Of a DNA stretch of 44,514 nucleotides, positions 33,922-42,546 are shown in pieces. Made by a program: the position numbers and the translations under genes. The DNA comes from JANYJJ01 sp031386065 (lineage in GTDB: Bacteria; Pseudomonadota; Gammaproteobacteria; Burkholderiales; Burkholderiaceae_C). The notes beneath the pieces were generated by a model that did no database searches, was not told where the DNA came from, and saw only the letters and a program-made list of their open reading frames with translations. Positions within the stretch are counted from its first letter, which is position 1; the number at the start of each line of letters is the position of its first letter. The DNA lies in NCBI GenBank assembly GCA_031386065.1, contig JANNBZ010000167.1, positions 1 to 44,514 of the forward strand. The letters run 5' to 3'.

Positions 33922-33959
33922 TTGCATTCATGCCGCATAGCCTGTACTCTGTATACAGA
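33922..33959 (+). promoter_or_regulatory. Promoter with FCD-GntR operator TCTGTATACAGA
   Basis: TTGCAT (33922-33927), 17 bp, TACTCT (33945-33950) could be a sigma-70 promoter. The perfect 12-bp palindrome TCTGTATACAGA (33948-33959) overlaps the -10; its GTATAC core is the usual FCD-type GntR half-site pair. It sits 22 bp before the GntR gene, so autoregulation of the whole following operon is likely. Confidence 0.7.
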
Positions 33960-33981
33960 CTTCAAAAAAGCCTCCGTTCGC

Positions 33982-34686
33982 ATGACCGCCACCCTCGTCA
34001 AACTGGACAGCAGCCTCGACCTCGTCGAGCGGGTCTACCGTGTGCTGCACGACGCGATCAGCGCCGGCAAGCTGGCGCCGCTGACGCGCATCACACAAGA
34101 GGAGATCGCACGCCAACTGGCCGTGTCGCGCCAGCCCGTGCTGCAGGCGTTTCAGCGGCTGAAGCAGGACGGCCTGGTCTTCGACGCGCCCGGTCGCGGC
34201 CTGCAAGTCGCACCGCTGGAGGCCGCCTGGATCGCCAGCGTCTACGAGGTGCGCGGTGCGCTCGACGCGCTGGCCGCGCGGCTGGCCGCGCAGCAGCGCG
34301 CGGTGCTCGACCCGAAGCTGCTCGAACGCGGCCGCAAGGCCACTCGCGGCCGCAACGTGCCGGCGATGATCGAGGCCGACATCGCCTTCCACAGCGCCGT
34401 CTATGCGGCTTCGAAGAACCCGCTGATCGAACGCAGCGCGTTGCAGCACTGGAGCCACATTCGCCGCGCGATGGGTGCGGTGCTGCAGAAGTCGACCTTG
34501 CGCGACACGGTCTGGGACGAACACGAAGCCATCGCACGCGCCATTGGCGCTGGCGACGCTGCGGCGGCCGAGCGCCTGATGCTGGCGCACGACCAGCGCG
34601 CCGCCGAACACATGACCCGGCAGCTCAACGCCGCCACCGCCACCGCCGCACCGCCTCCGCCGAGGCACGCCACAGGAGACCGATGA
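33982..34686 (+). CDS. FCD-type GntR-family transcriptional regulator
   Basis: 234 residues from ATG 33982 (MTATLVKLDSSLDLVERVYR); a start at 33916 would cover the operator and is rejected. The winged helix spans about residues 15-75 (RITQEEIARQLAVSRQPVLQAF), followed by the all-helical FCD ligand domain with the metal-binding pattern EADIAFHSAVYAAS and HEAIARAI. It overlaps the dioxygenase gene by 4 bases (ATGA), and a GTATAC palindrome lies upstream. It probably represses the operon until the substrate is present. Confidence 0.9.
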   Translation: MTATLVKLDSSLDLVERVYRVLHDAISAGKLAPLTRITQEEIARQLAVSRQPVLQAFQRLKQDGLVFDAPGRGLQVAPLEAAWIASVYEVRGALDALAARLAAQQRAVLDPKLLERGRKATRGRNVPAMIEADIAFHSAVYAASKNPLIERSALQHWSHIRRAMGAVLQKSTLRDTVWDEHEAIARAIGAGDAAAAERLMLAHDQRAAEHMTRQLNAATATAAPPPPRHATGDR

Positions 34687-35597
34687 TGAAACTGACCGCC
34701 GAACAACGCGCCCAATTCGACCGCGAGGGTTACCTGTTCTTTCCGGGCCTGTTCACACCCGAAGAGACGAGGACCATGACCGATGCCGTGCCCGAGCTGT
34801 ACAGCCGGCGCGACGCCTACAACGTGCGCGAAAAAGACTCCGACGCGGTGCGCACGAACTTCGCCGCGCACATGGTCAGCGAGCCTTTCGCCAGGCTGGC
34901 GCGCCACCCGCGCATGATCGAACCGGTGCAGGACCTGCTCGGCGAGGCGCTGTACATGCACCAGTTCAAGATCAACGGCAAGATGGCCTTCGAAGGCGAT
35001 GTCTGGCAGTGGCACCAGGACTACGGCACCTGGCTGAACGACGACCAGATGCCGACCGAGCGAGCCATGAACGTGGCGATCTTTCTCGACGACGTCAACA
35101 CCTTCAACGGCCCGCTGATGTTCATTCCCGGCAGCCACAAGAAGGGTGTCGTCGACGCCCGACACGACCTGACCACCACCAGCTACCCGCTGTGGACGGT
35201 CGACAACGCGCTGATCGCACAGCTTGTCGCCCGCAGCGGTGGCCGGGGCGGCTTCGATGCTGCCGGCCGCTATGTTCCCGGTGGCATCGTCTCGCCCACC
35301 GGTCCGGCCGGCTCGATGATCCTGTTCCATTCCTGCCTGGTGCACGCCTCGGGCAGCAACCTGTCACCGTGGAACCGGGTCAGCGTCTACCTGAGCCTGT
35401 GCGCGGTCAGCAACCACATCCGCCGCTTCAAGCGCCCCGAGTTCATTGCGCACCGCGACTTCTCGCCGATCGAATGCCTGCCGGACGATTGCCTGCTGCG
35501 AAGCTCCCCGGTCGACCTGCCGTGGAAAGAAGGCATGCCGAGCAGCGCACTGGTGACCTCGGCCGAACCCTTCGACACGATCCGAAAGGCGGCTTGA
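34683..35597 (+). CDS. PhyH-family Fe(II)/2-oxoglutarate dioxygenase
   Basis: 304 residues from ATGATG at 34683. A longer open frame continues upstream but is only a shadow of the two preceding genes. The double-stranded beta-helix starts after QFDREGYLFFPGLF; iron ligands are His and Asp in WHQDYGTW (about residues 107-114), and the distal His is in HSCLVHASGSN near 224. PhyH enzymes hydroxylate or cleave small molecules such as phytanoyl-CoA, ectoine or phosphonates; the substrate here is unknown. An inserted repeat separates it from the next gene of the operon. Confidence 0.88.
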   Translation: MMKLTAEQRAQFDREGYLFFPGLFTPEETRTMTDAVPELYSRRDAYNVREKDSDAVRTNFAAHMVSEPFARLARHPRMIEPVQDLLGEALYMHQFKINGKMAFEGDVWQWHQDYGTWLNDDQMPTERAMNVAIFLDDVNTFNGPLMFIPGSHKKGVVDARHDLTTTSYPLWTVDNALIAQLVARSGGRGGFDAAGRYVPGGIVSPTGPAGSMILFHSCLVHASGSNLSPWNRVSVYLSLCAVSNHIRRFKRPEFIAHRDFSPIECLPDDCLLRSSPVDLPWKEGMPSSALVTSAEPFDTIRKAA

Positions 35598-35681
35598 AAT
35601 GAAACCCCCACGCTCACTTTGCTCGCTCCCCCCGCAGGGCTCGCTCAGTCCCTTCGTCACGGCTGGGCGGTCCTGAAATGA
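35595..35681. repeat. Small GC-rich dispersed-repeat-like insertion with 8-bp flanking repeats
   Basis: TGAAATGA occurs at 35595-35602 and 35674-35681. The 71 bases between them begin AACCCCCACGCTCACTTTGC and contain the CGCTCCCCCC-type motif that I recall as a common small intergenic repeat in Comamonadaceae and relatives. The left copy of TGAAATGA contains the stop of the dioxygenase gene, and the right copy contains the start of the oxidoreductase gene. Without the insert the two genes would be three bases or fewer apart, as elsewhere in this operon. Copy number in the genome cannot be tested here. Confidence 0.6.
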
Positions 35682-37036
35682 GCCTGTACGCCAAGCTCCA
35701 ACAACGCGCCGCCGAAGGCCGGCCGGTGCGCATCGGCCTGATCGGTGCCGGCAAGTTCGGCTCGATGTACCTGGCGCAGATTCCGCGCACACCCGGCGTG
35801 CAACTGGTCGGCATTGCCGACCTCTCGCCCGACGCGGCACGTGCCAATCTGGCGCGTGTCGGCTGGGCCACCGAGCGCACACAGGCCGCCTCGCTCGACG
35901 AGGCCGTGAAGAGCGGCGCCACGCACATCAGCGACGACTGGCAGCAGCTGGTGCGGCACCCGGCGATCGACATCGTGGTCGAGTGCACCGGGCACCCGAT
36001 CGCGGCGGTCGAGCATTGCCTGGAAGCCTTTGCGCAGGGCAAACACGTCGTCAACGTCACGGTCGAGGCCGATGCTTTTTGTGGACCGCTGCTGGCGAAG
36101 CGGGCGGCCGAAGCCGGTGTCATTTACTCGCTGGCCTTCGGCGACCAGCCGGCGCTGATCTGCGACCTGGTCGACTGGGCGCGCACCTGCGGATTCCCGG
36201 TGGTGGCGGCCGGCCGCGGCCACAAGTGGCTGCCGCACTTCGCACAGTCCACACCCGAAACGGTGTGGGGCTACTACGGATTGAGCCCGGAACAGGCGGC
36301 ACGCGGCGGCCTGAACCCGAAGATGTTCAACAGCTTCCTCGACGGCTCGAAACCGTCGATCGAATCCACTGCGGTGGCCAATGCCACCGGCCTGTCCGTG
36401 CCGAGCAACGGGCTGCTCTACCCACCGGCCAGCGTCGAGGACATCCCGTTTGTCACGCGGCCGATTTCCGAAGGCGGCGTGCTTGAGCGCAAAGGCATGG
36501 TCGAGGTGATTTCCTCGCTCGAAGCCGACGGCCGCCCCATCCCCTACGACATCCGCATGGGCGTGTGGGTCACGGTCGAGGCCGAGACCGACTACATCAA
36601 GAACTGCTTCGAGGAATACAACGCCCACACCGACCCGAGCGGGCGCTACTTCACGCTCTACAAACGTTGGCATCTGATCGGCCTGGAAGTCGGCATGTCG
36701 GTGGCCAGCGTCGCGCTGCGCGGCGAGCCCACCGGCGTGGCCACCGGCTGGAATGCCGACGTGGTGGCCACCGCCAAGCGCGACCTAAAACCCGGCGAAA
36801 TGCTCGATGGCGAAGGCGGCTACACCGTCTGGGGCAAGCTGCTGCCGGCCGCAACGTCGACTCGCATCGGCGGGCTGCCGTTGGGGCTGTCGCACAACGT
36901 GAAAGTGCTGCGGCCGGTGAAGCAGGGCCAGAGCCTGAGCTGGGCCGACGTGGCGATGGACACCACGACGCATGCGTACCGGACGCGCAAGGCGATGGAA
37001 GAAATGTTCGCGGCGCCCGCCCTGAAGGCCGCTTGA
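35678..37036 (+). CDS. Rossmann-fold NAD(P) oxidoreductase with C-terminal SAF domain
   Basis: 452 residues. The N-terminal Rossmann motif GLIGAGKFGSMYLAQI is at about residues 19-34, with CTGHPIAAVEHCLEAFAQGKHVVNV resembling homoserine dehydrogenase/Gfo proteins near 106-130. The last 100 residues, from VVATAKRDLKPGEMLDGEGGYTVWGKLL on, are a SAF domain like that of FlgA or sugar dehydratases/aldolases. Such fusions are often annotated as homoserine-dehydrogenase-like proteins of unknown substrate. The next gene starts 2 bp after its stop, so they are co-translated. Confidence 0.82.
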   Translation: MSLYAKLQQRAAEGRPVRIGLIGAGKFGSMYLAQIPRTPGVQLVGIADLSPDAARANLARVGWATERTQAASLDEAVKSGATHISDDWQQLVRHPAIDIVVECTGHPIAAVEHCLEAFAQGKHVVNVTVEADAFCGPLLAKRAAEAGVIYSLAFGDQPALICDLVDWARTCGFPVVAAGRGHKWLPHFAQSTPETVWGYYGLSPEQAARGGLNPKMFNSFLDGSKPSIESTAVANATGLSVPSNGLLYPPASVEDIPFVTRPISEGGVLERKGMVEVISSLEADGRPIPYDIRMGVWVTVEAETDYIKNCFEEYNAHTDPSGRYFTLYKRWHLIGLEVGMSVASVALRGEPTGVATGWNADVVATAKRDLKPGEMLDGEGGYTVWGKLLPAATSTRIGGLPLGLSHNVKVLRPVKQGQSLSWADVAMDTTTHAYRTRKAMEEMFAAPALKAA

Positions 37037-37038
37037 AG

Positions 37039-38730
37039 ATGGACGACTTGTTGATCCGCAACGCGCAAATTTTCGACGGTAGCGGTGCTGCGCCGGTACA
37101 CGGCGACCTGGCGGTGCGCAACGGCCGCATTCGTGCGATCAGCGCGATCGGCGCGTCGCTGCCGCTGGACGCCATCGAAGTGATCGACGCCGCCGGCCTG
37201 GCGCTGATGCCCGGCATCATCGACAGCCACACGCATTTCGACGCCCAGGTGACCTGGGACCCCTATGTGCGGCCGTCACCGGCGCTCGGCGTCACCACGG
37301 CGGTGATCGGCAACTGCGGGTTCACGATCGCGCCGTGTCGACCGGCCGACCGTGAGCTGACGATGCGCAACCTGACGCAGGTCGAGGGCATGTCGCTGGA
37401 CGTGCTGCGTCAAGGCATCCGCTGGGAATTCGAAACCTTCGCCGAGTACCTGGCGCAACTGCGCCGCAGCGGCAGCGCCGTCAATCTGGCAGCCTATGTG
37501 GGCCACTCGTCACTGCGCACCTGGGTGATGGGCGCGGCGGCCGCGCGGCGCGAGGCCACGCCCGCCGAGATCGCGCAGATGGCGGCGCTGGTGCGCGAGG
37601 CGATGGACGCGGGTGCTGTCGGCCTGGCCAGTTCCACCAGCCCGGCGCACAACGGCGAGGGCGGCTTGCCGATGCCCTCGCGGATGGCCGGCGATGCCGA
37701 GCATCTGGCGCTGATCGAGGCGATGGCGCATGCCGGTGGCGGCGTCTACATGGTCACCAAGGGCGGCCAGATGCCGGTGGCGCTGCTCGAAGACATGGCG
37801 GCGCGTTCGGGCCGGCCGGTGATGATCGCTGCGCTGCTGCACAACGGCACCAACCCCGGCGCGGTGTTCGCCGACCTGGACGCGATCAGCGCCGCCAACA
37901 CACGCGGCCGGCAGTTGATCGGTCAGGTGTCGTGCTGCCCGCTGACGATGGAATTCACGCTGGCCTCGCCCTACCCGGTCGAAGGCCTGAAGAGCTGGCA
38001 GCCGGCGTTGGGCAAGGAAGGCGCGGCGCTGGCCGCCGTGCTGGCCGACCCGGGCTTTCGCGACGGCGTGCGCGCCGAGCTGGCGGCCCCCGCCAGCTTC
38101 CGCCTGTTCAACGGCGAGTGGGACAAGGTGCATGTCGTCGAGGTCAAGCGGCCGGGCCACCGTGAGCTGGAACAGCAAAGCATCGCGGCGCTGGCACGCA
38201 AGCAGGGCAAGGACCCGCTCGACACCCTGCTCGACCTGGCGCTCGACGAGGAGCTGGGCACCATCTTCACCGCGCAACTGCTGAACAGCGACGAGTCCGC
38301 GGTCGCGCGTCTGCTGAACCACCCGCACAGCCTGATCTCGCTCAGCGACGCCGGTGCGCACCTGACCTTCTTCAACGACGCGGGCTTCGGCCTGCACCTG
38401 CTCGGCCACTGGGTGCGCGAGCGCGGTGTCATGGGCTTGCCCGAAGCGGTGCGGCGGCTGACACAGCAAAGCGCGCAGATCTTCGGCCTGCACGGACGCG
38501 GTGCGTTGCGCGAAGGCCATGCCGCCGACCTGCTGCTGTTCGACCCGGCCACGGTGGGACGCGCGCCAAGCCGCCGTGTGCTCGACCTGCCCGGCGGCGC
38601 CGCGCGGTTGACCACCGATGCGCTCGGCGTGCACGGCGTGTGGGTCAACGGCGCGCGCGTGGCCGATCAAAACGGCCTGCTGGATGCAGCGCCGCTGGCC
38701 GGCGAACTGATCACCGAGTTCGGCCGTTGA
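37039..38730 (+). CDS. N-acyl-D-amino-acid deacylase family amidohydrolase
   Basis: 563 residues from ATG 37039. It is a metal-dependent amidohydrolase with LMPGIIDSHTHFDAQ (about residues 56-70, metal His pair), GNCGFTIAP, GHSSLR, and SDAGAHLTFF near residue 435 with the catalytic Asp. The D-aminoacylase branch releases D-amino acids from N-acyl derivatives, and homologues cleave dihydropyrimidine- or lactam-like compounds. With the PhyH dioxygenase and SAF oxidoreductase, it suggests breakdown of an N-acylated or cyclic amide natural product. Confidence 0.85.
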   Translation: MDDLLIRNAQIFDGSGAAPVHGDLAVRNGRIRAISAIGASLPLDAIEVIDAAGLALMPGIIDSHTHFDAQVTWDPYVRPSPALGVTTAVIGNCGFTIAPCRPADRELTMRNLTQVEGMSLDVLRQGIRWEFETFAEYLAQLRRSGSAVNLAAYVGHSSLRTWVMGAAAARREATPAEIAQMAALVREAMDAGAVGLASSTSPAHNGEGGLPMPSRMAGDAEHLALIEAMAHAGGGVYMVTKGGQMPVALLEDMAARSGRPVMIAALLHNGTNPGAVFADLDAISAANTRGRQLIGQVSCCPLTMEFTLASPYPVEGLKSWQPALGKEGAALAAVLADPGFRDGVRAELAAPASFRLFNGEWDKVHVVEVKRPGHRELEQQSIAALARKQGKDPLDTLLDLALDEELGTIFTAQLLNSDESAVARLLNHPHSLISLSDAGAHLTFFNDAGFGLHLLGHWVRERGVMGLPEAVRRLTQQSAQIFGLHGRGALREGHAADLLLFDPATVGRAPSRRVLDLPGGAARLTTDALGVHGVWVNGARVADQNGLLDAAPLAGELITEFGR

Positions 38731-38762
38731 TGCACGCTCACCACCACGCACTGAGGGGCTAA

Positions 38763-39047
38763 ATGAACCACACCACGTTCGACAATTTCAGCGCAGCGGC
38801 AAGCGCCGCCGGTTTCGACGAGGTGCTGGAACGGCGATGGGAGGCGGGCCAGGTGCTCGACACCCACAGCCATCCTTTCGACGCCCGGGCCCGCGTGGTG
38901 CAAGGCGAAATGTGGCTGACCGTCGGCTCAAGCACCCGCCATCTGTGCGCAGGCGACAGCTTCGAACTCGGCCGCGAGGTGCCGCACGCCGAGCGCTACG
39001 GCGACGATGGTGCGACCTACTGGGTTGCGCGCCGCAACGCCGGGTGA
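38763..39047 (+). CDS. Small cupin-domain protein
   Basis: 94 residues, one cupin barrel. LDTHSHPFDARARVVQGEMWLTVG carries the His, His and Glu metal ligands (near residues 35-55), and PHAERYGDDG the last His near 79. The gene is the last of the GntR operon, 32 bp after the deacylase. It may be an enzyme or a small-molecule sensor. The stretch 39048-39126 to the convergent gene has no clear terminator. Confidence 0.8.
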   Translation: MNHTTFDNFSAAASAAGFDEVLERRWEAGQVLDTHSHPFDARARVVQGEMWLTVGSSTRHLCAGDSFELGREVPHAERYGDDGATYWVARRNAG

Positions 39048-39126
39048 TTGCATGTCGCAAGGCAGGGTTTGTGGGCCACCAGTCAGGTGCAATGAACTTG
39101 GCGAACGGCGCCTGTTGCCTACAGCC

Positions 39127-39969
39127 TCAGTCCTCGTACCAAGCCAGGGCGCGCATCTCAATGCTCTGCCTCGGCGTCGCCCCCGCAGGCGTCTGCGGAT
39201 GCTCGAAGGCGGTGTGCGGGCATGCGCCCGTGACCGCATCGAGCGCCCGGGCGCTGTCGTAGTGGACGAACACCGTCACTTCGTCGCGCGTCTGGCCCGC
39301 GAAGTAGTACCAGCGGTGAGCAGGGTCGTGCCGCACCGCATAGGTCTGGCCGCGCCGGTCGGGGTAGACGATGTCGTTGGGCATCAGGTGATCGCGACAG
39401 ACGCTGCGCGCATCGGCCAGTGCAAGCGGCGCGTCCTGCAAGGGCTCGCGCAGCAGCGGTCGCCACAGGCCGATGATCAGGTAGCGGCTGTGCGTCGCCC
39501 GCCTGGCCGCTGCGTCGCCAAGCACATGCTTCAGTCGCAGCGGTGCCGACATCGGCGTGTAGTCGGCGTGCACGCGTCCGACCGGCTCGCGCACCGCAGC
39601 GAACGAGCCGCCCAGACCGTCGAGCGGGGGGCGGTGCGCGGCCCGGCGGCGCAGTGTGTGGTCGAACACGCGCGCATGCGGCGCGCCAGTGAATTGCCGC
39701 ACCAGCGCCTCGACTTCAGGGTAGCCGGTGTCAATTAGCTGCCGGTCGTCGTGGAAGTCGAGAACCGCGCTGCGTTGCTCTGCGAGCATGAAGCCCCTGC
39801 CCTGCAACCCACCGTCGTGGTTCAGGTCACGAGCATCGTGGATGGGCACGGCGTGCTCGACCAGAGTGCCGTTGAATCGCGGCGCGTTGCCCGGCGGATC
39901 GTATGAGTAGGTGTGAAGCGGCTGCGCCTGCCACGCGACGTAGTGCAGCGGCGCGACGACGGTGAGCAT
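39127..39969 (-). CDS. CmcJ/NvfI-type oxygenase-like protein (copy 1)
   Basis: 280 residues from ATG 39969; an upstream ATG at 40065 would overlap the preceding gene. Features are VHADYTP (about residues 137-143), a candidate HxD iron-ligand pair, HDPAHRWYYF with a distal His, and a C-terminal FEHPQTPAGATPRQSIEMRALAWY. These are shared with the neighbouring 39986 gene and with the CmcJ/AsaB/NvfI family, which includes Fe/2OG-type enzymes of cephamycin and fungal metabolite pathways. The 16-bp gap to the paralogue upstream implies one transcript. Activity in bacteria of this group is not established. Confidence 0.75.
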   Translation of the reverse strand: MLTVVAPLHYVAWQAQPLHTYSYDPPGNAPRFNGTLVEHAVPIHDARDLNHDGGLQGRGFMLAEQRSAVLDFHDDRQLIDTGYPEVEALVRQFTGAPHARVFDHTLRRRAAHRPPLDGLGGSFAAVREPVGRVHADYTPMSAPLRLKHVLGDAAARRATHSRYLIIGLWRPLLREPLQDAPLALADARSVCRDHLMPNDIVYPDRRGQTYAVRHDPAHRWYYFAGQTRDEVTVFVHYDSARALDAVTGACPHTAFEHPQTPAGATPRQSIEMRALAWYED

Positions 39970-39985
39970 GCGAAAGCGCGGGCGC

Positions 39986-40810
39986 TCAGAAGAACGCCAT
40001 GGTCCGCACTTCGATGCTCTCGCGCTTGGGCGCGTTCGGCAGCGAGGTCGGGTCTTCGAACGCACTGTGACCCATGAAACGTGCGCGGCCGTCGGTTTCG
40101 GAGTCGTAGGTCTTCAGCAGCAACGCATGGTGGGCTTCCATTTGCGGGAAGTAATGCCAGCGGTGCCGGGGCGAATGGCGCAGCACGTAGATCTCGCCGG
40201 TGCGCTCGCGGTACTTGAGGTCCATGCGCAACAGGTCGGCGTCGTCCTGCGTCTGCGCATCGATCATCGCCAGCGGCAACTCCTCGACGCGCCGGTACAA
40301 GGGCTTCCAGACGTTGTAGAACGCGACCCGCCGCTGCAGCAATTCCTGCGCGTCTTCGGGCACGACGTCCCGCACGCGCTGCGGTCCGCTCGCGGGGGTG
40401 TAATCACTGTGCACGAGCATCACTGCCGGCCGCTGCACGCTCGTCTGCTGCTTCAGATCGGCGGGAAGGCGCTTGCGGATGGTGTGGTCGAAGACGACAA
40501 CGCGCCGGGCACCGGTGTGCTGTTTCACAAAATCGACAACCTGCGGATAGAAGCTGGCGTGAACGGAGGCGTCGTCGTCGAACTGGTCGAAACGATTTCC
40601 GAAATCGTGCAGCTCGAATCCCTCGCGGTCGGCAGACAACTCGGCAACGCGCGGCCAGGCATCGTGAACTTCGACCTCTCGCGGATCGGTGCCGGGCGGA
40701 TTCAGCTTCACCGACGGGTCGGGTTCATAGAAGTAGTAGTCCGGCGCCACGCCGTTGTCGACGGTGTACTGCATCGTCGCGCGAACAGGTTTCTGAAAGC
40801 TCATCGTCAT
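39986..40810 (-). CDS. CmcJ/NvfI-type oxygenase-like protein (copy 2)
   Basis: 274 residues from ATG 40810; ATG 40804 is an alternative with better Shine-Dalgarno spacing to AGGA. It is a tandem paralogue of the 39127 gene. Shared features are VHSDYTP, RHSPRHRWHYFP, GHSAFEDPTSLPNAPKRES and an ending MAFF. The overall identity by eye is modest (well under half), so the duplication is old and the two may form a heteromer or act in succession. It is transcribed 32 bp after the GST gene. Confidence 0.75.
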   Translation of the reverse strand: MTMSFQKPVRATMQYTVDNGVAPDYYFYEPDPSVKLNPPGTDPREVEVHDAWPRVAELSADREGFELHDFGNRFDQFDDDASVHASFYPQVVDFVKQHTGARRVVVFDHTIRKRLPADLKQQTSVQRPAVMLVHSDYTPASGPQRVRDVVPEDAQELLQRRVAFYNVWKPLYRRVEELPLAMIDAQTQDDADLLRMDLKYRERTGEIYVLRHSPRHRWHYFPQMEAHHALLLKTYDSETDGRARFMGHSAFEDPTSLPNAPKRESIEVRTMAFF

Positions 40811-40842
40811 CGGTTCCTATTTCATCGCCGAGCCATGCGGGC

Positions 40843-41493
40843 TTAGCTCGGCCGGGTGGTGGTAAATCCTTCGTAGACCGCCGTCTTTTGCCAGCAGGGC
40901 AGCTTCTCGACACTGTCGGTCAACCAGCGCCGCAGGTTCGGATGGTCGGCGATGGGAAGTTGCTGCCAGCCGTGCAGGTGCATCGGCGCGGCCAGCACGA
41001 TGTCGGCAATCGTGGGGCCGCTTCCCGCGATCCACTGCCGGTCCGCGAGACGCTTGTTCAGAATGCCGGCGAGCTTGTGGAACTGCCCGGCCTGAGCGTC
41101 GAGCACCGCAGGGTCAGGCGCACCGCCAAGCAACGGCTTCACGCAGTTCTCAACCAGGAAAACATAGCAGCTCGGGAACCAAGTCGATCCCTCCCAATGC
41201 AGCCAGCGGTTGATGTCGGCGCGAGCCTGCAGGTCGCGCGGGTAGGCGGCCTCGTTGCCGAACTTGTCAGCCGCGTACTGCAGCATCGCATTCGATTCCC
41301 ACAACGTGAAGTCGCCGTCGGTCATTGCCGGGATCGAGGCATTGGGGTTGAGTGACAGGTAGGGCTCGGCCTTCTGTTCGCCCTTGAAATAATCGACGTG
41401 AACCAGTTCGTAGGGGGCGCCAATGAGGTTAAGTCCGGCAATCACCTTGCGGCAATTGATGGTGATGGGGTCGGCGTAGATCTTGATAGTCAT
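40843..41493 (-). CDS. Glutathione S-transferase
   Basis: 216 residues. The thioredoxin-fold N-domain has the catalytic region DPITINCRKVIAGL near residues 8-21 (Ser/Cys-type), cis-Pro in NPNASIPAM and the glutathione-binding ESNAMLQYAA near 66-75. The helical C-domain contains PTIADIVLAAPMHLHGW. It is the first gene of a minus-strand operon with the two CmcJ-like genes and is divergent from the LysR gene, which probably regulates it. Glutathione conjugation to an oxygenated product is a plausible role. Confidence 0.9.
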   Translation of the reverse strand: MTIKIYADPITINCRKVIAGLNLIGAPYELVHVDYFKGEQKAEPYLSLNPNASIPAMTDGDFTLWESNAMLQYAADKFGNEAAYPRDLQARADINRWLHWEGSTWFPSCYVFLVENCVKPLLGGAPDPAVLDAQAGQFHKLAGILNKRLADRQWIAGSGPTIADIVLAAPMHLHGWQQLPIADHPNLRRWLTDSVEKLPCWQKTAVYEGFTTTRPS

Positions 41494-41589
41494 GGGTTTG
41501 TCTCCGGGGTTGGGTGACTTTGAGCGTCACACTGGTCACGGACTCTATGCATTGACGTCGCAAAAAGCATCTGCTTCAATGCGAACCGT

Positions 41590-41610
41590 TTGTCTCCTAT
41601 TTGGAAACAA
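41590..41610. promoter_or_regulatory. Candidate LysR-type binding site
   Basis: TTGTCTCC-TATTT-GGAAACAA is an imperfect inverted repeat (7 of 8 arm positions pair) in the 116-bp divergent region between the GST operon and the LysR gene, ending on the first base of the LysR start codon. It has the size and position expected for an autoregulatory LysR site. No clear promoters could be assigned. Confidence 0.45.
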
Positions 41611-42509
41611 TGGCAGTTTCATCCGACATGCTCGCTGCGTTCGTCAAGGTGGTCGACAGCGCCAGCGTCAGCCGCGCGGCGCTGGAACTCGGTGTTGGCA
41701 AAAGCGTGGTGAGCAAGCGCGTGGCGCAGCTTGAGCAACTGGTCGGCGCGACGCTATTCGCTCGCAGCACGCGGCGCATCGCGCTCACGCCGGCGGGTGA
41801 GGCCTACGCCGAGTTCGCGCGCCGCGCGCTGGCCGAGATGGGTGCTGGCGAGGAGCGACTGCGGGCGCTGCGCTCCGAGCTGACCGGTCGCATCCGCCTG
41901 TCGGCCACCGTGTCCTGGGGCCAGCGTGTACTCGCCATCAAGTTACCCGAGTTCCTGCGGCTGCACCCGGCGATCGAGGTCGAACTGCAGCTTGCCGACC
42001 GCATGGTCGACGTCGCTTACGAGCGCATCGACATCGCGCTGCGCTGGTCGTCGACACCGCCGCAGGGCCTGATGAGCGAACCCGTGGCGGTGGTCGGCTG
42101 GGCGCTGGTCGCTGCGCCGGCCTATCTCGCCGATGCCGGGACGCCGCAGTCGCCTGCCGACTTGGGCCGACACAGTTGCCTGTGCTACTGGCGCGAAGCT
42201 TCCGACGATCTCTGGGTGCTGGTCTGCGTGGGCGAAATGGCGCGGGTGCGGGTTCACAGCCGCTACCACGTCGACAACCCGGAAGTCGTGGCGGAGGCCG
42301 CCATCGCCGGGCTGGGCATCGCGATGCTGCCCGACTATCTGTGCCAGGACGGTCTGGCCGATGGTCGCTTGGTGCGCGTGCTGCCGGGTTGGACCCCGCA
42401 ATCCAAGTTCGGCTCGCTGATCAGTGCGGTGTCGACGGCGGAGCACATGCGTCTGCAGCGCAACCAGGTGCTGTTGAGCTTTCTGCGGCAGCAACTGGCG
42501 ACTGCCTGA
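41610..42509 (+). CDS. LysR-family transcriptional regulator
   Basis: 299 residues from ATG 41610; TTG 41601 would add MET. The N-terminal helix-turn-helix is at about residues 15-65 (SVSRAALELGVGKSVVSKRV), and the effector domain has the usual GRIRLSATVSWGQRVL start. It is divergent from the GST-CmcJ-CmcJ operon and is its likely regulator. Confidence 0.92.
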   Translation: MAVSSDMLAAFVKVVDSASVSRAALELGVGKSVVSKRVAQLEQLVGATLFARSTRRIALTPAGEAYAEFARRALAEMGAGEERLRALRSELTGRIRLSATVSWGQRVLAIKLPEFLRLHPAIEVELQLADRMVDVAYERIDIALRWSSTPPQGLMSEPVAVVGWALVAAPAYLADAGTPQSPADLGRHSCLCYWREASDDLWVLVCVGEMARVRVHSRYHVDNPEVVAEAAIAGLGIAMLPDYLCQDGLADGRLVRVLPGWTPQSKFGSLISAVSTAEHMRLQRNQVLLSFLRQQLATA

Positions 42510-42546
42510 CTTCGTCGGCTCGCGCCCGTCCGGGGGCCCGTATGAC

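Noticed and set aside
33414..34682. Long upstream extension of the PhyH frame, giving a 727-residue protein
   Set aside because: The extra part overlaps the epoxide hydrolase and GntR genes and reads as Arg-rich nonsense; the real start is at 34683.
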